Part shown: piece after piece, positions 8,291 through 18,443 of the stretch
How positions within the stretch are numbered: the stretch's first letter is position 1
Layout: each line of letters begins with the position of its first letter
Assembly (NCBI RefSeq): GCF_900119315.1
Contig: NZ_LT827010.1
Span: 1,906,001 to 1,970,000 of the forward strand
Length of the DNA stretch: 64,000 bases
DNA from: Actinoplanes sp. SE50/110
GTDB taxonomy: Bacteria > Actinomycetota > Actinomycetes > Mycobacteriales > Micromonosporaceae
Reading direction: 5' to 3'
Made by a program: the position numbers and the translations under genes
Notes under the pieces: model-generated
Database searches by the model: none
Seen by the model: only the letters and a program-made list of their open reading frames with translations
Told to the model about the DNA's origin: nothing

Positions 8291-10387
8291 TTACAGGGAG
8301 AGGATGCGCTCCAGGAATTCCCGGTAACCGCGCATCGCCATCCGCATGCTCTCGGTGTCCGGGGTGTCGGTGCCGCGCAGCGGGTCGAGGTCGTCGCGTT
8401 CGGCCAGCAGGACCTCGGTCAGCTCGTTGACCGCGTCGGTGAGCAGGTCGTGTGCCCTGGTCAGGGCGTTGACCGGGTCGTCGACGAACTCCGCTTTCAC
8501 CTCGTGCCAGGCGGCGCGGAAGTGGCGGGCGGCGTCCTCGTCCCAGACCGTGGGGCGGATGACCGCCGCGCTCTCCTCGTCGCCGGCGGCGCCGTCCAGG
8601 CCGGTGTCGTCGGTGTCGGGCACGGCGCGCCGACCCGGGCGGCGGACCGGCTCGGCGTCCTCCAGGCTGGCCGAGCGACGGGCGGCGGGGCCCGGCTCGC
8701 CGTCGGTGAGACCGCGGTTCAGCTCGCCGTCGGCGAGGCTGCGCAGGGCCTCATCGGTCAGGCCGCGGGGGGCGTCAGGCGCCGGGACGCGGTAGACGTC
8801 GTCGATCAGCCCACGGCCGGCATTGCCGGACGCGCCACGCAGCGTCTCGTCGGCCAGGCCGCGGGTCGTGTCGGCGGCACCGTCGAGCGGGGTCCCGTCG
8901 AGCGGCGTCCCGTCCGGAGCACCGTGCGGGGCGTCGTCGGTGCGGCCGCGGCGGCCGGTGCCGACCGAGATGCCGCTCAGGCCGGACTCCGGGAACGGCT
9001 GGAACTCCAGCGGCGGCGGGGTGACCGAGCCGGGCTGCGGCGCGGACGGGCCGGCCGGGGTGACCGAGGCGACCCCGTACACCTCGCCGGAGCGGCCCAG
9101 GCTGTAACCGGTGGTGGCCGGCGAGCCGAACGCGAAGCTGGTGTCCGGGGCGGCCGGCGGCTGGTCGACCGGGGTGCGGCTGGCCGGGATCTGCGGCGTG
9201 GCCGGCGTCGGCGGAGCGGCCGGCGGCAGCGGGAACCGCAGGTCGGGAGCGGGCACGCTGGCCGAGCCGGTGGCCGGGGGCGCCGGCGGGAACGGGGGGA
9301 AGCCGGGCTGCGCGGGGGAGACCGGCGCGGCCGACGCGGCCGGGTCATGGGCCGGCTGTTCCGCGGCCGTCGGCTCCGGGACCGCCGGGTGGTCCGGGGT
9401 GAAGTCGGTGGCCAGGTACGGCGCCGGGGCGTAGCCGGGGGACACCGGTGCGCCGGAGACCGGGCCGGTGGACCCGGCCGGCGCGCCCGAGGTGGGCGGC
9501 GGCACCGGGACCGACGCCCAGCCGGCGGCCGGGTGCGGCTCGGCGGCGTCGTCGAGCGGGCCGTCCGCCGCGGGTGCCTCCGCCGGGCCCGGCATGTCGG
9601 GGGCCTGGGCGTACCCGGGGGCTCCTGCCCGTCCGTTCATGTGCTCACGTCCGTTCTCGTCGCGTTCCGCCGCGTCGGCGGTGTCCTGCCCGGCCTCCGG
9701 CGGAGCGTCGTCCGCCGGCTCGTCCTCCGGAGCGGTCCCGGTGGACTCCTCGTCGACCGGTGCTTCGGCGACCTGAGCGTCGCCGGGAGTCTCCTCCGCG
9801 GCCGATGACTCCTCCGCGGGGCCGTGCCCGTTGACGCCCGGTTGCGCGTCGTGGGTCCGTCCGCCGAAGAGGAAGCGCCCGGTGCCGCCGAGCCGGAATC
9901 CCCCGAAAGAGGTCTCCCGGACGGGTGAACCGGCCGCGGGCTCCTGGGACTCTACGTCCTGGGTGCCCTCCGGTTCAGGGTCCGAAGGGGTCGAGTGATC
10001 AGAATCGCCGTGCCGGGAACGGGCCGGCGGGCGGCCGCTGTGGTCACCCCGGGCGGCGCCGGGGCCCCGGCTCGCGGCCCGGTTCAGGCCGAACGGATCG
10101 CCGGCCGGCGGATCGCCCGGTTCCCCGGCGGAGCCGTTGGCGCCGTGTGGCCCGTCGGCCGCGGCGACCGGGCCGAACGGGGACGCGCCACGCACGCTGA
10201 ACGCCATGGATGCGCCGGTCAGCAGGTCGGTGGGCAGCCCGAGCTCCAGCGGGTCGACCGGCCGGCGGTGCTCCGTCGGGGCGGCCACCGGGATCTCCGC
10301 GGCGCTGTCCGGGTGGGGCCGGACCTGCCAGAAACGGGCGAGTCCCGGGGCCGGCCGGGGGTTGTCGGGGCTGGACGTCGGCTCCAT
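8291..10387 (-). CDS. Large Pro/Ala/Gly-rich hypothetical protein with conserved C-terminal helical domain
   Basis: 698 residues from ATG at 10387 ([20 protein letters not shown]), with GGGAG seven bases upstream. Residues ~60-610 are low-complexity and acidic (Pro, Ala, Gly, Asp, Glu), probably disordered, with short recurring elements such as RGLTDE/RGLADE around residues 500-590. The last ~85 residues look folded: [40 protein letters not shown] and [16 protein letters not shown]. This resembles a C-terminal module seen in other actinobacterial hypothetical proteins. No signal peptide or membrane segment is visible. It is divergent from hisI with a 195-base intergenic region. Function unknown. 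Confidence 0.75.
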   Translation of the reverse strand: MEPTSSPDNPRPAPGLARFWQVRPHPDSAAEIPVAAPTEHRRPVDPLELGLPTDLLTGASMAFSVRGASPFGPVAAADGPHGANGSAGEPGDPPAGDPFGLNRAASRGPGAARGDHSGRPPARSRHGDSDHSTPSDPEPEGTQDVESQEPAAGSPVRETSFGGFRLGGTGRFLFGGRTHDAQPGVNGHGPAEESSAAEETPGDAQVAEAPVDEESTGTAPEDEPADDAPPEAGQDTADAAERDENGREHMNGRAGAPGYAQAPDMPGPAEAPAADGPLDDAAEPHPAAGWASVPVPPPTSGAPAGSTGPVSGAPVSPGYAPAPYLATDFTPDHPAVPEPTAAEQPAHDPAASAAPVSPAQPGFPPFPPAPPATGSASVPAPDLRFPLPPAAPPTPATPQIPASRTPVDQPPAAPDTSFAFGSPATTGYSLGRSGEVYGVASVTPAGPSAPQPGSVTPPPLEFQPFPESGLSGISVGTGRRGRTDDAPHGAPDGTPLDGTPLDGAADTTRGLADETLRGASGNAGRGLIDDVYRVPAPDAPRGLTDEALRSLADGELNRGLTDGEPGPAARRSASLEDAEPVRRPGRRAVPDTDDTGLDGAAGDEESAAVIRPTVWDEDAARHFRAAWHEVKAEFVDDPVNALTRAHDLLTDAVNELTEVLLAERDDLDPLRGTDTPDTESMRMAMRGYREFLERILSL

Positions 10388-10582
10388 GTGACCACTCCCG
10401 TCGCGAGGCGCGCCACCGAGGCCAGGAGCTGCGCAGACACACCGGCGGCGGGCGCCGGGGCATCTGTGGCGGTGCGGCGCCCCGCCGACGGTACCGTCCC
10501 GATCGGCCCGGCACATCCCCTGTGCCCGGATCGTGGCCCCTCCCCGGCCGGTGCCGGGTGGCGCCGGCGGTGGGGGAGAATC

Positions 10583-10948
10583 GTGATCGTGTCAGATGCA
10601 GAGACCTCACTAGACGCGTCGATCGCCGCCCGGCTCAAACGCACCCCCGACGGCCTGGTCGCCGCGATCGTCCAGGAGCACGGCACCGGCGAGGTGCTGA
10701 TGCTGGCCTGGATGGACGACGAGGCGCTGCATCGGACGCTGACCACCGGCCGGGCCACCTACTGGTCGCGCAGCCGCGGGGAGTACTGGGTGAAGGGCGC
10801 CACCTCCGGGCACCACCAGCGGGTCCGCCGGGTGGCGCTGGACTGCGACGGCGACGCGCTGCTGCTGACCGTCGAGCAGACCGGGGCGGCGTGCCACACC
10901 GGAGCGCACAACTGCTTCTTCGACGAGCTGCCTCGGGAGGGCCAGTGA
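10583..10948 (+). CDS. hisI: Phosphoribosyl-AMP cyclohydrolase
   Basis: About 121 residues. HisI opens the adenine ring of phosphoribosyl-AMP in histidine biosynthesis (cytosolic, Zn-dependent). Signature blocks are present: [10 protein letters not shown], the [18 protein letters not shown] block, the metal-binding [13 protein letters not shown] and the C-terminal [10 protein letters not shown] with the catalytic/zinc cysteines. GTG at 10583 is chosen (GGGGGAG just upstream); GTG at 10589 is an alternative. The stop overlaps the trpE start (GTGA), so histidine and tryptophan genes are translationally coupled, as in other actinobacteria where hisI precedes trpE. Confidence 0.95.
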   Translation: MIVSDAETSLDASIAARLKRTPDGLVAAIVQEHGTGEVLMLAWMDDEALHRTLTTGRATYWSRSRGEYWVKGATSGHHQRVRRVALDCDGDALLLTVEQTGAACHTGAHNCFFDELPREGQ

Positions 10949-12453
10949 CCAGCGGAGCGACCCTTCCGGACGAGGCGGCGTTCGTCCGGATCCACCGCCG
11001 GGTCGTGCCGGTCACCCGGAAACTGCTGGCCGACGGGGAGACGCCGGTGGGCGTCTACACCAAGCTGGCCGGCGGCCCGGGCACCTTCCTGCTGGAGTCG
11101 GCCGAGCAGGGCCTGGCCTGGTCGCGGTATTCGTTCATCGGGGTGCGCAGCGCCGCCACCCTGGTCGAGCGGGACGGCCAGGCGGCCTGGCTGGGCACGC
11201 CGCCGGACGGGGTGCCGCTGGACGGTGACCCGGTGGCCGCGCTGCGGGCGACGGTGGCCGCGCTGACCGGCGGCGCCGTTCCGGACGCCGGCCTGCCCCC
11301 GCTGACCGGCGGGATGGTCGGCTATCTCAGCTACGACCTGGTCCGCCGCTTCGAGCGGCTGCCGGCCACCGCGGCCGACGACGTGCCGCTGCCCGAGCTG
11401 GGCATGATGCTCGCCACCGACCTGGTGGTGCTCGACCACCACGACGGCTCGGCGCTGCTGGTCGCCAACGCGGTGCTGGCCGAGGACGCGAGCGAGGCGG
11501 ACCGGCGCGCGGCGTACCACCACGCGGTCGGCCGGCTGGACGCGATGACCACCGCGCTGTCCCGGCCCACCCCGCCGATGGTCTCCACGGTGGAGCGCCG
11601 CCCGCCCGGCGAGCCGGTCAGCCGGACCGCGCCGGGCGACTACCAGAAAGCGGTGGAGCAGGCCAAGGAGGCGATCCGGGCCGGCGAGTGCTTCCAGATC
11701 GTGGTGGCCCAGCGGTTCGAGCGGCCGACCGACGCGAACGCGCTGGACATCTACCGGGTGCTGCGGGCGACCAACCCGAGCCCGTACATGTACCTGCTGC
11801 GCTTCGACGACTTCGACATCGTCGGCTCGTCGCCGGAGGCGCACCTCAAGGTCAGCGCGAACCGGACCGCGCTGCTGCACCCGATCGCCGGCACCCGCTG
11901 GCGCGGCGCCACCCCGGAGCAGGACGCCGCGCTCGCCGCCGAGCTGCTGGCCGACCCGAAGGAGCGCGCCGAGCACGTGATGCTGGTCGACCTGGGCCGC
12001 AACGACCTGGGCCGGGTCTGCGAGCCGGGCAGCGTCGAGGTGCCGGAGTTCGCCCGGATCGAGCGGTACAGCCACGTCATGCACATCGTCTCCACGGTGG
12101 TCGGCCGGCTGCGCGCGGACCGGACCGCGTTCGACGCGCTGGCCGCGACGTTCCCGGCCGGCACGCTGTCCGGCGCGCCCAAGGTGCGGGCCATGGAGAT
12201 CATCGAGGAACTGGAGCCGACACGTCGCGGGCTGTACGGCGGCACGGTCGGCTACTTCGGCTTCGCCGGGGACATGGACATGGCGATCGCCATCCGGACC
12301 GCGCTGGTCAAGGACGGGGTGGCGTACGTCGGCGCCGGCGCCGGCATCGTCGCCGACTCCGACCCGGTGGCCGAGGAGCAGGAGACCCGGAACAAGGCGG
12401 CCGCCGTGCTGGCCGCGATCGCCGCCGCGGAGACCCGGCGCGCCGCCCGATGA
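10945..12453 (+). CDS. trpE: Anthranilate synthase component I
   Basis: 502 residues, GTG start overlapping hisI with GGGAGG upstream. TrpE makes anthranilate from chorismate, using ammonia from a TrpG glutaminase subunit that is not encoded in this window. The chorismate-binding C-terminal half is clear: [67 protein letters not shown] and [10 protein letters not shown]. The N-terminal region contains [18 protein letters not shown], the usual feedback-site block (LLES). Length is normal. It starts the tryptophan segment hisI-trpE-membrane protein. Confidence 0.97.
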   Translation: MTSGATLPDEAAFVRIHRRVVPVTRKLLADGETPVGVYTKLAGGPGTFLLESAEQGLAWSRYSFIGVRSAATLVERDGQAAWLGTPPDGVPLDGDPVAALRATVAALTGGAVPDAGLPPLTGGMVGYLSYDLVRRFERLPATAADDVPLPELGMMLATDLVVLDHHDGSALLVANAVLAEDASEADRRAAYHHAVGRLDAMTTALSRPTPPMVSTVERRPPGEPVSRTAPGDYQKAVEQAKEAIRAGECFQIVVAQRFERPTDANALDIYRVLRATNPSPYMYLLRFDDFDIVGSSPEAHLKVSANRTALLHPIAGTRWRGATPEQDAALAAELLADPKERAEHVMLVDLGRNDLGRVCEPGSVEVPEFARIERYSHVMHIVSTVVGRLRADRTAFDALAATFPAGTLSGAPKVRAMEIIEELEPTRRGLYGGTVGYFGFAGDMDMAIAIRTALVKDGVAYVGAGAGIVADSDPVAEEQETRNKAAAVLAAIAAAETRRAAR

Positions 12454-12977
12454 GCCGCCGCTCGCACGCCGCGTCGGTGCTCGGGTGCCTGGCCGGGGCC
12501 GGGCTGACGCTGTACGCCGTCACCCGGACGTGGTCGCTGACCGTGGAACACCGCCCCGGCCTGTCCGATCTGAGCACCGGGCGCACCGGCGCCGACGACC
12601 AGCCGTGGCTGATCGGGCTGGCCGTGGTCGCGCTGGCCGGGGCCGGCGCCCTGCTGGCCACCCGGGGGGTGGCCCGGCGGGCGCTGGGCGTCCTGCTGGC
12701 CGCCGCGGGCGCCGGGATCGCGGCGGGCGCGCTGCTGGCCCGCGCCGGGATGCCGGTCGGTGCGGCCGGCGCCGGGGCGGTCGTCTGGGCGGTCACGGCG
12801 GTGCTGGGCGGCCTCGTGGTCGCGGCAGGCGGGGTGCTCGCCGCCCGCCACGGCCACGAGTGGGCCGCGATGTCCGCCCGATATGAGCGCAAGCCGCAGG
12901 TCAGCGCGGTCTCCGCGCCCGACGGCAACCGGGCGGTCTGGGACGCGCTGGACCGCGGGGACGATCCGACCGCTTAA
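12450..12977 (+). CDS. Trp-biosynthesis-associated membrane protein (TIGR02234-like)
   Basis: 175 residues, coupled to trpE by an ATGA overlap. It has about four hydrophobic helices (residues ~8-25, 52-70, 78-97, 103-128) and a loop after the first helix containing the Trp-rich RTWSLTVEH. The C-terminal tail is hydrophilic (YERKPQVSAVSAPDGNRAVWDALDRGDDPT), with the end pattern typical of the actinobacterial TIGR02234 family found between trpE and trpC. Function unknown; the conserved location implies a role in tryptophan metabolism or its membrane environment. Confidence 0.88.
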   Translation: MSRRSHAASVLGCLAGAGLTLYAVTRTWSLTVEHRPGLSDLSTGRTGADDQPWLIGLAVVALAGAGALLATRGVARRALGVLLAAAGAGIAAGALLARAGMPVGAAGAGAVVWAVTAVLGGLVVAAGGVLAARHGHEWAAMSARYERKPQVSAVSAPDGNRAVWDALDRGDDPTA

Positions 12978-12993
12978 GAGACTTTCCGCATCA

Positions 12994-13272
12994 TCAGCGG
13001 ACCGTGGCGGCGACCTGCCGGGTGCGGTGGCGGGTGGCCGCGACCGTCCGTCGGGTCCGGCCGGAGGCCAGCATGGCGGCGACCGCCCGGCTGGTCTCGG
13101 CGCGGGCCGCGGCCCGCGCCCGGTCGGCCTCGATGGCCGACCACGCGTTGTCCCGCGCGGTGCGCATGTTGTCCGGACCCACCACCACGCGCTGCACGCC
13201 GGTCACGACGTCAGCGGCGATGGCGACGAGGGCCCGCGAAACCTCGGCGAAACCGTTCTGATCAGTGGCCAT
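12994..13272 (-). CDS. Small conserved-looking hypothetical protein inside the trp cluster
   Basis: 92 residues from ATG at 13272 (MATDQNGFAEVSRALVAIAADV), with GCGGAG upstream. The N-terminal half could form an amphipathic helix (VSRALVAIAADVVTGVQRVVVG); the C-terminal half is very basic, ending RTRRTVAATRHRTRQVAATVR, which suggests nucleic-acid or membrane contact. It runs opposite to the trp genes and separates hisI-trpE-membrane protein from trpC-trpB-trpA. No family recognised. Codon use and the ribosome-binding site favour a real gene, but it is short. Confidence 0.55.
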   Translation of the reverse strand: MATDQNGFAEVSRALVAIAADVVTGVQRVVVGPDNMRTARDNAWSAIEADRARAAARAETSRAVAAMLASGRTRRTVAATRHRTRQVAATVR

Positions 13273-13593
13273 TGGTCGACTCCGCATCATCGTCCGGGTG
13301 GCGGCGCCGTCGACGCCGTGGACAAGTCTGCCCGAGACATACGATGCCGGAGTCGTATTTCCGCTCGGTGACGCCCGTGTCAACGCTGCGTGGGGGTGGG
13401 CCGATCGGGGGAGGGGTCCCAGCACACGCGGGGGAGGGCCGCTCGCCGGATGTGAGCGACGTGACAGCCGAAGCGGGCAGCCTGGCATTATGCCCCAGTC
13501 CACCTCGTGAGGCGCGCCATACCCCGGGAGCCCGGGGAGAGGCCTGGCCGCCTAGCATCGGGCCGAAGACACCCGGAGAGGGGAGTCATTACG
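13273..13593. other. Intergenic region upstream of trpC
   Basis: 321 bases with no convincing gene. It should hold the divergent promoters for the small minus-strand gene and for trpC. A short G/C hairpin (CCCCGGG/CCCGGGG, near 13530) lies about 60 bases before trpC. A TGG-GGG-TGG stretch at 13391-13399 hinted at a Trp-codon leader, but no start codon and ribosome-binding site in that frame support one. Confidence 0.6.
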
Positions 13594-14451
13594 GTGACAT
13601 CCGATCAGGCGGAAGCGGGCAGTGGCGGACCCGTGCGGCCGCAGAACGTTCTCGAGGAGATCCTCGCCGGTGTGCGCGAGGATGTGGCGGCACGCCAGGC
13701 GCGGACACCGCTGGAGCAGGTGCGTGAGCTCGCGGCGGCCGCGCCGCCGGCGATCGACGCCTACGCGGCGCTGCGCAAGCCCGGCGTGGCGGTGATCGCC
13801 GAGGTGAAGCGGGCGTCGCCGTCCAAGGGCGCGCTGGCCGACATCCCCGACCCGGCCGAGCTGGCCGGGGAGTACGCGGCCGGGGGCGCCCGGTGCATCA
13901 GCGTGCTCACCGAGGGCCGGTGGTTCGGCGGCTCGCTGGACGACCTGGACGCGGTGCGTGCCGCGGTCAAGATCCCGGTGCTCCGCAAGGACTTCGTGAT
14001 CTCCAGCTACCAGGTGCACGAGGCGCGGGCGCACGGCGCCGACATGGTGCTGCTGATCGTCGCCGCGCTGGAGCAGAACGCGCTGGTCGGCCTGCTGGAG
14101 CGGATCGAGTCGCTGGGGATGACCGCTCTCGTCGAGGTGCACAACGAGGAGGAGGCGGACCGCGCCCTGGAGGCGAACGCGAAGGTGATCGGCGTGAACG
14201 CCCGTGACCTGCGCACCCTCGAGGTGGACCGGTCGGTCTTCGAGCGGATCGCCCCCGGCCTTCCGCAGAACGTCGTGAAGATCGCCGAGTCCGGCGTCCG
14301 CGGCCCGCACGACCTGATCCGCTACGCGTCGGCCGGCGCCGACGCGGTGCTGGTCGGCGAGGGCCTGGTGACCCAGAAGTCGCCGCGGGACGCGGTGGCC
14401 GAGCTGGTCAACGCCGGCAACCATCCGGCGACCCCGAGGCCGGTCCGATGA
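13594..14451 (+). CDS. trpC: Indole-3-glycerol phosphate synthase
   Basis: 285 residues from GTG at 13594, with GAGAGGGGAG upstream. TrpC closes the indole ring, converting carboxyphenylamino-deoxyribulose phosphate to indole-3-glycerol phosphate. The TIM-barrel active-site blocks are complete: [13 protein letters not shown] with catalytic Lys, [75 protein letters not shown]-like IAESGVRG and [11 protein letters not shown]. Normal length, not fused to trpF. The stop overlaps the trpB start (ATGA). Confidence 0.97.
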   Translation: MTSDQAEAGSGGPVRPQNVLEEILAGVREDVAARQARTPLEQVRELAAAAPPAIDAYAALRKPGVAVIAEVKRASPSKGALADIPDPAELAGEYAAGGARCISVLTEGRWFGGSLDDLDAVRAAVKIPVLRKDFVISSYQVHEARAHGADMVLLIVAALEQNALVGLLERIESLGMTALVEVHNEEEADRALEANAKVIGVNARDLRTLEVDRSVFERIAPGLPQNVVKIAESGVRGPHDLIRYASAGADAVLVGEGLVTQKSPRDAVAELVNAGNHPATPRPVR

Positions 14452-15689
14452 CCGTCCCGACGCTGCCCGACCTGGCCGGCCACTTCGGCCGGTACGGCGG
14501 CCGGTTCGTCCCCGAGGCGCTGATCAAGGCGCTGGACGAGCTGGAGGCGGCCTACCGTTCGGCCAAGGTGGACGAGGCCTTCCAGGCGCAGTTCACGGAT
14601 CTGCTGCTGAACTACGCGGGCACCCCGTCGCTGCTCTACCGGGCGACGCGGCTGTCCGAGCGGCTCGGCGCCGACATCTGGCTCAAGCGCGAGGACCTGA
14701 ACCACACCGGCGCCCACAAGGTGCGCAACGTGCTGGGTCAGGCGCTGCTCGCCAAGCGGATGGGCAAGCCGCGGGTGATCGCCGAGACCGGCGCCGGCCA
14801 GCACGGTGTGGCCAGCGCGACCGCGGCCGCCCTGCTCGACCTCGAGTGTGTGGTCTACATGGGGGAGACCGACACCGAGCGGCAGGCGCTCAACGTGGCC
14901 CGGATGCGGATGCTGGGCGCCACCGTGGTGCCGGTCACCAACGGCTCGCGCACCCTGAAGGACGCGCTGAACGAGGCGCTGCGCGACTGGGTCTCCACCG
15001 TCGAGACCACGCACTACCTGCTCGGCACGGCGGCCGGCCCGCACCCGTTCCCGGAGATCGTCCGGGACTTCGTGGGCGGGATCGGCGTCGAGGCCCGGCA
15101 GCAGTGCCTGGACCAGATCGGCCGGCTGCCGGACGCGGTCGCGGCGTGCGTCGGCGGCGGCTCCAACGCGATCGGCATCTTCCACGCGTTCGTGCCGGAT
15201 TCCGCGGTGCGGCTGTACGGCTTCGAGGCCGGCGGCGACGGCGTGGAGACCGGCCGGCACGCGGCGTCGATCACCGGCGGGTCGGTCGGCGTGCTGCACG
15301 GCAACCGCACCTACCTGCTGCAGGACGAGGACGGGCAGACCGTCGAGTCACACTCGATCTCGGCCGGCCTGGACTATCCGGGCGTCGGCCCGGAGCACGC
15401 CTGGCTGCACGACACCGGCCGGGCCAGCTACGAGCCGGTCACCGACGCCGAGGCGATGGCCGCGTTCCAGCTGCTCTGCCGCACCGAGGGGATCATCCCG
15501 GCGATCGAGAGCTCGCATGCGCTGGCCGGCGTTGCGAAGATCGCCCCGCGGCTGCGCGAGGAGCTGGGCCGCACCCCGACCATCGTGGTCAACCTGTCCG
15601 GCCGCGGTGACAAGGACGTGCACACCGCCGGCGCGTACTTCGGCATCCTCGACCCGGTCGAGACGGTCGTCCCCGGGGAGAACACGTGA
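14448..15689 (+). CDS. trpB: Tryptophan synthase beta chain
   Basis: 413 residues, ATG overlapping the end of trpC. TrpB condenses indole with serine using PLP. The PLP lysine is in [10 protein letters not shown] (about Lys91); the phosphate-binding loop is [22 protein letters not shown] and [17 protein letters not shown] are diagnostic for TrpB1. The usual catalytic partner TrpA follows immediately with a GTGA overlap, as expected for subunits of one alpha2-beta2 complex that channels indole between sites. Confidence 0.98.
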   Translation: MTVPTLPDLAGHFGRYGGRFVPEALIKALDELEAAYRSAKVDEAFQAQFTDLLLNYAGTPSLLYRATRLSERLGADIWLKREDLNHTGAHKVRNVLGQALLAKRMGKPRVIAETGAGQHGVASATAAALLDLECVVYMGETDTERQALNVARMRMLGATVVPVTNGSRTLKDALNEALRDWVSTVETTHYLLGTAAGPHPFPEIVRDFVGGIGVEARQQCLDQIGRLPDAVAACVGGGSNAIGIFHAFVPDSAVRLYGFEAGGDGVETGRHAASITGGSVGVLHGNRTYLLQDEDGQTVESHSISAGLDYPGVGPEHAWLHDTGRASYEPVTDAEAMAAFQLLCRTEGIIPAIESSHALAGVAKIAPRLREELGRTPTIVVNLSGRGDKDVHTAGAYFGILDPVETVVPGENT

Positions 15690-16510
15690 GCGGCACCGTG
15701 CGCATCGCCGAGACCTTCGCCAAGGCCCGGTCGGAGGACCGCGCGGTGCTGGTCGGCTGCATGCCGGCCGGCTTCCCGACGATCGACTACAGCATCGAGC
15801 AGATGATCGCGATGCACGAGGCCGGCTGCGACGTGATCGAGGTCGAGCTGCCGTACTCGGACCCGGTGATGGACGGCCCGGTGATCCAGAAGGCCAGTGA
15901 CATCGCGCTGGCCGGCGGGGTCCGTACCCGGGACACGCTGAAGATCATCGAGGCGGTGGCCTCGGCCGGCGCCACGGTCGTGCTGATGACGTACTGGAAC
16001 CCGATCGAGAAGTACGGGGTGGACGCGTTCGCCCGCGACCTCGCCGCGGCCGGGGCCACCGGGTTGATCACGCCCGACCTGATCCCGGACGAGGCGGGCG
16101 ACTGGATCGCCGCCTCCGACCGGCACCGGATCGACCGCACCTTCCTGGTCGCCCCGTCCTCCACCGACGAGCGGATCGCGATGACCCTGGGCAACTGCCG
16201 GGGCTTCGTGTACGCGACCGCGCTGATGGGCGTCACCGGCGCCCGCAAGACGGTCTCCTCGCAGGCGCCCGACCTGGTCTCCCGGATCCGGGCGATCGAC
16301 CCGGACCTGCCGGTCGGGGTGGGGCTGGGCGTCGGCAACGGCGCGCAGGCCGCCGAGGTGGCCGCCTTCGCCGACGGGGTGATCGTGGGCAGCGCGCTGA
16401 TCCGCTGCGTGCTGGAGGCGCCCGACCGCACGGCCGGGCTGGACCGCCTGCGGGCGCTCAGCACCGAGCTGGCCGAGGGCGTGCGCGGCCGCTTCGACGC
16501 CGCGAGCTGA
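15686..16510 (+). CDS. trpA: Tryptophan synthase alpha chain
   Basis: 274 residues, GTG start coupled to trpB. TrpA cleaves indole-3-glycerol phosphate to indole and glyceraldehyde phosphate. The catalytic Glu and Asp are in the block [19 protein letters not shown]; other family blocks are [43 protein letters not shown] and the phosphate-binding [13 protein letters not shown] and [10 protein letters not shown]. Length is normal. Its stop and the next start share one base (TGATG), so the PNPOx-like gene is probably in the same operon. Confidence 0.97.
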   Translation: MSGTVRIAETFAKARSEDRAVLVGCMPAGFPTIDYSIEQMIAMHEAGCDVIEVELPYSDPVMDGPVIQKASDIALAGGVRTRDTLKIIEAVASAGATVVLMTYWNPIEKYGVDAFARDLAAAGATGLITPDLIPDEAGDWIAASDRHRIDRTFLVAPSSTDERIAMTLGNCRGFVYATALMGVTGARKTVSSQAPDLVSRIRAIDPDLPVGVGLGVGNGAQAAEVAAFADGVIVGSALIRCVLEAPDRTAGLDRLRALSTELAEGVRGRFDAAS

Positions 16511-17163
16511 TGGGGGACATCGGCTGGTTGCTGCGGAGCCTGCCGGTCATGGCGGGCGACCTGCCCCGCTTCGACCCGGGCGACACCCCGGACGACCCGT
16601 TCCAGCTGTTCCGGTGCTGGCTCGGGGCGGCGGTGGTCGCCGGGGTGCGCGAGCCGCACACCATGTTCCTCAGCACCGTCGATGAGCAGGCCCGGCCCGA
16701 CACCCGGGTGGTGATGCTGCGCGACCTGGACGCCCGGGGCTGGCAGTTCGTGGCGAACCGGACCAGCGCCAAGGGCCGGCAGCTCACCGCGAACCCGGCC
16801 GCCGCCCTCGGCTTGCACTGGCACGAGCAGGGCCGGCAGATCCGGGTCCGCGGCACCGTGGTCGACCTCGGCCCGGAGGCCGCCGCCGCGGACTTCCTCG
16901 GCCGCCCCCAGGGGAGCCGGCTGGCCACCCTGAACAGCGCGCAGAGCGACGTGATCGCCGACCCGGCCGACGTGGGCCTGGCCGCCGCCGAAGCGGAGCG
17001 ACTGCTCGCCGAGCATCCGGATTTCGTCCCGGCCAGTCACGTCCTCTATGCCGTGGCCCCGGACAGCGTCGAATTCTGGCAGGGTGACGCATCCCGGCGG
17101 CACGTCCGGCTGCGCTATCGCCGGACCTCCGACGGGTGGCACCGGGAACAGCTCTGGCCCTGA
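16510..17163 (+). CDS. pdxH: Pyridoxamine 5'-phosphate oxidase family protein
   Basis: 217 residues, the usual PdxH length. PdxH oxidises pyridoxamine or pyridoxine phosphate to PLP with FMN. Blocks matching the family are MFLSTVDEQARPDTRVVMLRDLD, WQFVANRTSAKGRQLTANPAAAL, WHEQGRQIRVRGTV, GRPQGSRLATLNSAQSDVI and the C-terminal HVRLRYRRTSDGWHREQLWP, which corresponds to the R-L-x10-W substrate site. It is coupled to trpA, whose partner TrpB needs PLP. I call it PdxH by sequence pattern; a related flavin oxidoreductase cannot be excluded. Confidence 0.8.
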   Translation: MGDIGWLLRSLPVMAGDLPRFDPGDTPDDPFQLFRCWLGAAVVAGVREPHTMFLSTVDEQARPDTRVVMLRDLDARGWQFVANRTSAKGRQLTANPAAALGLHWHEQGRQIRVRGTVVDLGPEAAAADFLGRPQGSRLATLNSAQSDVIADPADVGLAAAEAERLLAEHPDFVPASHVLYAVAPDSVEFWQGDASRRHVRLRYRRTSDGWHREQLWP

Positions 17164-17183
17164 GCCGGGACCGCCCCGGGGCA

Positions 17184-17211
17184 TTGCCAACGAGTCGCGC
17201 GACGGTAGCCT
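17184..17211 (+). promoter_or_regulatory. Promoter of lgt, probably leaderless
   Basis: TTGCCA (17184-17189) and TAGCCT (17206-17211) are separated by 16 bases, a reasonable sigma-70-type pair. The GTG start of lgt lies seven bases after the -10 element and no Shine-Dalgarno sequence is visible, so the transcript probably begins at the start codon. Confidence 0.5.
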
Positions 17212-17217
17212 GCACCC

Positions 17218-18414
17218 GTGAACTTCGCCCTCATCCCCAGTCCCACCACGTCGGTGTGGCACCTGGGCCCGTTGCCGATCCGGGCCTACGCGCTCTGCAT
17301 CATCGCCGGCATGGTCGTCAGCACCCTGCTCATGGAGCAGCGGCTGCGTCACCGGGGTGTCGCGCCCTGGGTGTCGCTGGACCTGGTGGTGTGGGCGGTG
17401 CCGTTCGGCATCATCGGCGCCCGCATCTATCACCTGATTACCTCGCCGCAGGACTACTTCGGCTCCGGTGGTGACCCGGTCCGCGCCCTGTACATCTGGG
17501 AGGGCGGCCTCGGCATCTGGGGTGCGGTGGCCGGCGGCGCGCTCGGCGCGTGGATCGCGGCTCGCCAGATCGGCCTGCCGCTGAGCATCTTCGCCGACTC
17601 GCTCGCCCCGGCCCTGCCGATCGCGCAGGCCATCGGTCGGTTCGGCAACTGGTTCAACAACGAGTTGTACGGCAAGGTCACCACCGCGCCGTGGGGCCTG
17701 CAGGTGCACGAGATGGACTCGGCCAACCCGGGGCACGCCTCGCAGGTCGACGGCCAGCCGATCACGCTGCCCGACCTCTACCACCCCACCTTCCTGTACG
17801 AGGCGATCTGGGACCTCGGCGTCGGCGGCCTGGTGTGGCTGCTGGACCGGAGATTCAAGTTCGGTCGGGGCCGGGCCTTCGCCCTGTACGTGATGGCATA
17901 CACCGCGGGCCGCTGCTGGATCGAGGCGTTGCGCACCGACGAGGCGAACCACTTCTTCGGCATCCGGCTCAACGTCTTCACCTCGATCGTCGTCTTCCTC
18001 GGCGCGCTGATCTACTTCATCGTGGTGCGTGGCCCGCGGGCGTACGCGGTGCCGATCGACGCCCCGGACACCGAGCCGGTCGCCGCCGCCCCCGCCGCTT
18101 CCGCCGCTGAGGGCGGGGTCTCCACCGTCGACGTCGACGCCACCCCGGCGGTGAAGAAGGCGCCGGTCGCCTATCAGATCGTCACCGAGGACCGTTTCCG
18201 GGCGTACCAGGAGACCGGCGTGCTCCCTCCGGAGACCACCGCCGGTCATGACGACTCCGCGCCGCAGGCAACGCCGGTGGTCGACCGCGCCGACGAGCCC
18301 GCCTCGTCGGCGGCCCCGGCGGCTCCGGTGGTCGATCGTGCGGACAGGTCGGGCGAGCCGGAGGAGCCCGCCGGGCCGGTGGAAACGGCCGACCGCCCCG
18401 CCGGCGACCGCTGA
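17218..18414 (+). CDS. lgt: Prolipoprotein diacylglyceryl transferase
   Basis: 398 residues. Lgt transfers diacylglycerol from phosphatidylglycerol to the lipobox cysteine of prolipoproteins in the cytoplasmic membrane. It has seven hydrophobic segments over residues ~1-285; the signature GRFGNWFNNELYG follows the conserved GARIYHLIT and YIWEGGLGIWGAVAGG segments, and HPTFLYEAIWDL is also typical. Residues ~285-398 form an acidic Ala/Pro-rich tail, a common actinobacterial extension. Lipoprotein substrates in this window include the two importer binding proteins and the lytic transglycosylase. GTG start at 17218 gives the standard N-terminus. Confidence 0.96.
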   Translation: MNFALIPSPTTSVWHLGPLPIRAYALCIIAGMVVSTLLMEQRLRHRGVAPWVSLDLVVWAVPFGIIGARIYHLITSPQDYFGSGGDPVRALYIWEGGLGIWGAVAGGALGAWIAARQIGLPLSIFADSLAPALPIAQAIGRFGNWFNNELYGKVTTAPWGLQVHEMDSANPGHASQVDGQPITLPDLYHPTFLYEAIWDLGVGGLVWLLDRRFKFGRGRAFALYVMAYTAGRCWIEALRTDEANHFFGIRLNVFTSIVVFLGALIYFIVVRGPRAYAVPIDAPDTEPVAAAPAASAAEGGVSTVDVDATPAVKKAPVAYQIVTEDRFRAYQETGVLPPETTAGHDDSAPQATPVVDRADEPASSAAPAAPVVDRADRSGEPEEPAGPVETADRPAGDR

Positions 18415-18443
18415 CCGGCGGATCGCGGAAAGGCGAGCGGCGC

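Noticed and set aside
13380-13593. A tryptophan attenuator leader before trpC (TGG-GGG-TGG at 13391)
   Set aside because: Only two Trp codons, no start codon with ribosome-binding site in that frame and no convincing antiterminator pair.
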